A stretch of DNA of 64,000 nt from contig NZ_CP058306.1 in assembly GCF_013389595.1 (NCBI RefSeq), forward strand, positions 868,001 to 932,000. The letters run 5' to 3'. Positions 63,082-64,000 of this stretch are shown in pieces. The notes beneath the pieces were generated by a model that saw only the letters and a program-made list of their open reading frames with translations, was not told where the DNA came from and did not search any database. Positions within the stretch are counted from its first letter, which is position 1; each line of letters opens with the position of its first letter. This DNA comes from Flavobacterium sp. I3-2. Its GTDB lineage: Bacteria > Bacteroidota > Bacteroidia > Flavobacteriales > Flavobacteriaceae. The position numbers were made by a program, and so were the translations under genes.

Positions 63082-63508
63082 ATCATTATGGTTTTAAGGA
63101 AAAATATAATAATTTATTATTGCGTTTGTACTACACCGATTATTTTCACTAACATTTCTTTTAAAAACACACAAATCACTAAAAAACAAATTTGCATAAC
63201 AAATCATTCTTAGTGATTTGGTTTTCAATATAATAGATAATTTGATTTTAAATTAAAACGAAGTAATTCCTCCTTCAACAATCATCGTTGGATAAAGTCT
63301 CTTTATATGTTCAAATTCGGTTTTAAAACTTTCACTACAAGGTCCAGGTTTTAAATCACTAAAATACATTTTAAAATCAATAATTACACCTTCTGGACTC
63401 GTTATTGAAATATAATACTCACAAGGTTTAGTTCCTTCGATATTAAAATCACTTTCGTTTATTTCAGTTTCTAAATTAAAATCAGAAACAGATTCGTTTC
63501 CTTCAACA

Positions 63509-63813
<305 letters not shown>

Positions 63814-63815
63814 AC

Positions 63816-63842
63816 AAAAAGAACCACCTTTTGGTAGTTCTT
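63816..63842 (-). terminator. Terminator of the gene at the right edge
   Basis: AAGAACCACC (63819-63828) pairs with GGTAGTTCTT (63833-63842), with one G-T pair; T-rich on the minus strand. Confidence 0.8.
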
Positions 63843-63850
63843 AAAATTTT

Positions 63851-64000
63851 CTAACTAAAAACCTCAATCAACACATTTAAGGCGTTTGGTTCTTTAAAGT
63901 TTACAATGTGTTTTTGATAATAAGTAACTAATAAACGTAGTAAATTTCGTCTTTCGTTTCCGCTAAAATATTTTTCGTTATCGGTTAAATTAAATTGCAT
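63851..64000 (-). CDS. recO: C-terminal fragment, probably RecO
   Basis: The last 49 codons of a minus-strand gene that begins beyond the window: MQFNLTDNEKYFSGNERRNL at the edge, then LLRLLVTYYQKHI and FKEPNALNVLIEVFS. The Met at the edge is probably internal. The pattern of a helix with LL..YY..H, F..P.+L.VL.EVF at the end fits the C-terminus of Bacteroidota RecO (recombination mediator with RecR). The assignment rests on this short piece, so it is tentative. Confidence 0.5.
   Translation of the reverse strand: MQFNLTDNEKYFSGNERRNLLRLLVTYYQKHIVNFKEPNALNVLIEVFS

Overview
The window looks like a piece of a low-GC Bacteroidota chromosome, most likely Flavobacteriaceae (Flavobacterium or a close relative). 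The reasons are a type IX secretion C-terminal sorting domain, two GLPGLI-family proteins beside a SusC-like barrel, a DUF3109 protein, a 1133-residue IleS with a GIHH signature, a DksA-like protein without its zinc cysteines, and -7 promoter boxes of the TAnnTTTG type. No tRNA, rRNA, CRISPR array, transposase or prophage gene was seen. Most of the window is core-genome sequence. The accessory parts are 33.9-35.7 kb, 36-41 kb and 58-64 kb.

Layout. 0-7.3 kb: end of dusB, then minus-strand cell-envelope and proteolysis genes (small secreted protein, M48 membrane protease, MscS channel, C1 aminopeptidase-like protease, S9 peptidase). 7.4-15.4 kb: dicarboxylate symporter and DedA, mtgA, dinB, a Gcr-family membrane protein named as a recombinase, a CYTH protein, two overlapping RlpA-like proteins and a four-helix membrane protein. 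15.7-23 kb, metal handling: a DtxR/MntR regulator with a ZIP transporter, a large secreted repeat protein, the feoA-feoB operon ending in a 42-residue Cys-rich membrane protein (19673-19801), and a SCO1-type copper chaperone. 23-30 kb: two M13 metallopeptidase paralogues (one with an ordinary signal peptide, one a lipoprotein) on either side of a T9SS cargo protein, then an SRPBCC protein overlapping a photolyase. 30-34 kb: a biotin-dependent acyl-CoA carboxylase operon (BCCP, biotin carboxylase, carboxyltransferase).

34-41 kb: the last codons and the terminator of the carboxyltransferase gene are repeated once, about 0.9 kb downstream. Between the copies lies an AT-rich orphan secreted protein, and after the second copy a decayed gene. 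A 1664-residue DUF4132 protein with a small partner follows. 41-57.9 kb: YchJ and VF530 proteins, a two-component system with a membrane partner, a candidate small transcript, slyD, asparaginase and an acyltransferase, TatD, a retropepsin-like protein, DUF3109, MarC, a very short FAD oxidoreductase, lspA, the dksA-like gene and ileS.

57.9-64 kb, the most unusual part: a 21-bp tandem repeat and a GC-rich palindromic repeat next to a TonB-dependent receptor-like barrel, then two diverged copies of a cassette made of a small two-cysteine secreted protein and a GLPGLI protein. The two small genes share almost identical upstream DNA and signal peptides but have very different mature parts. One copy has an expanded AAT microsatellite upstream. 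The end of the second GLPGLI gene keeps a remnant of the barrel gene's start, so the arrangement arose by tandem duplication. The window ends in what looks like the 3' end of recO.
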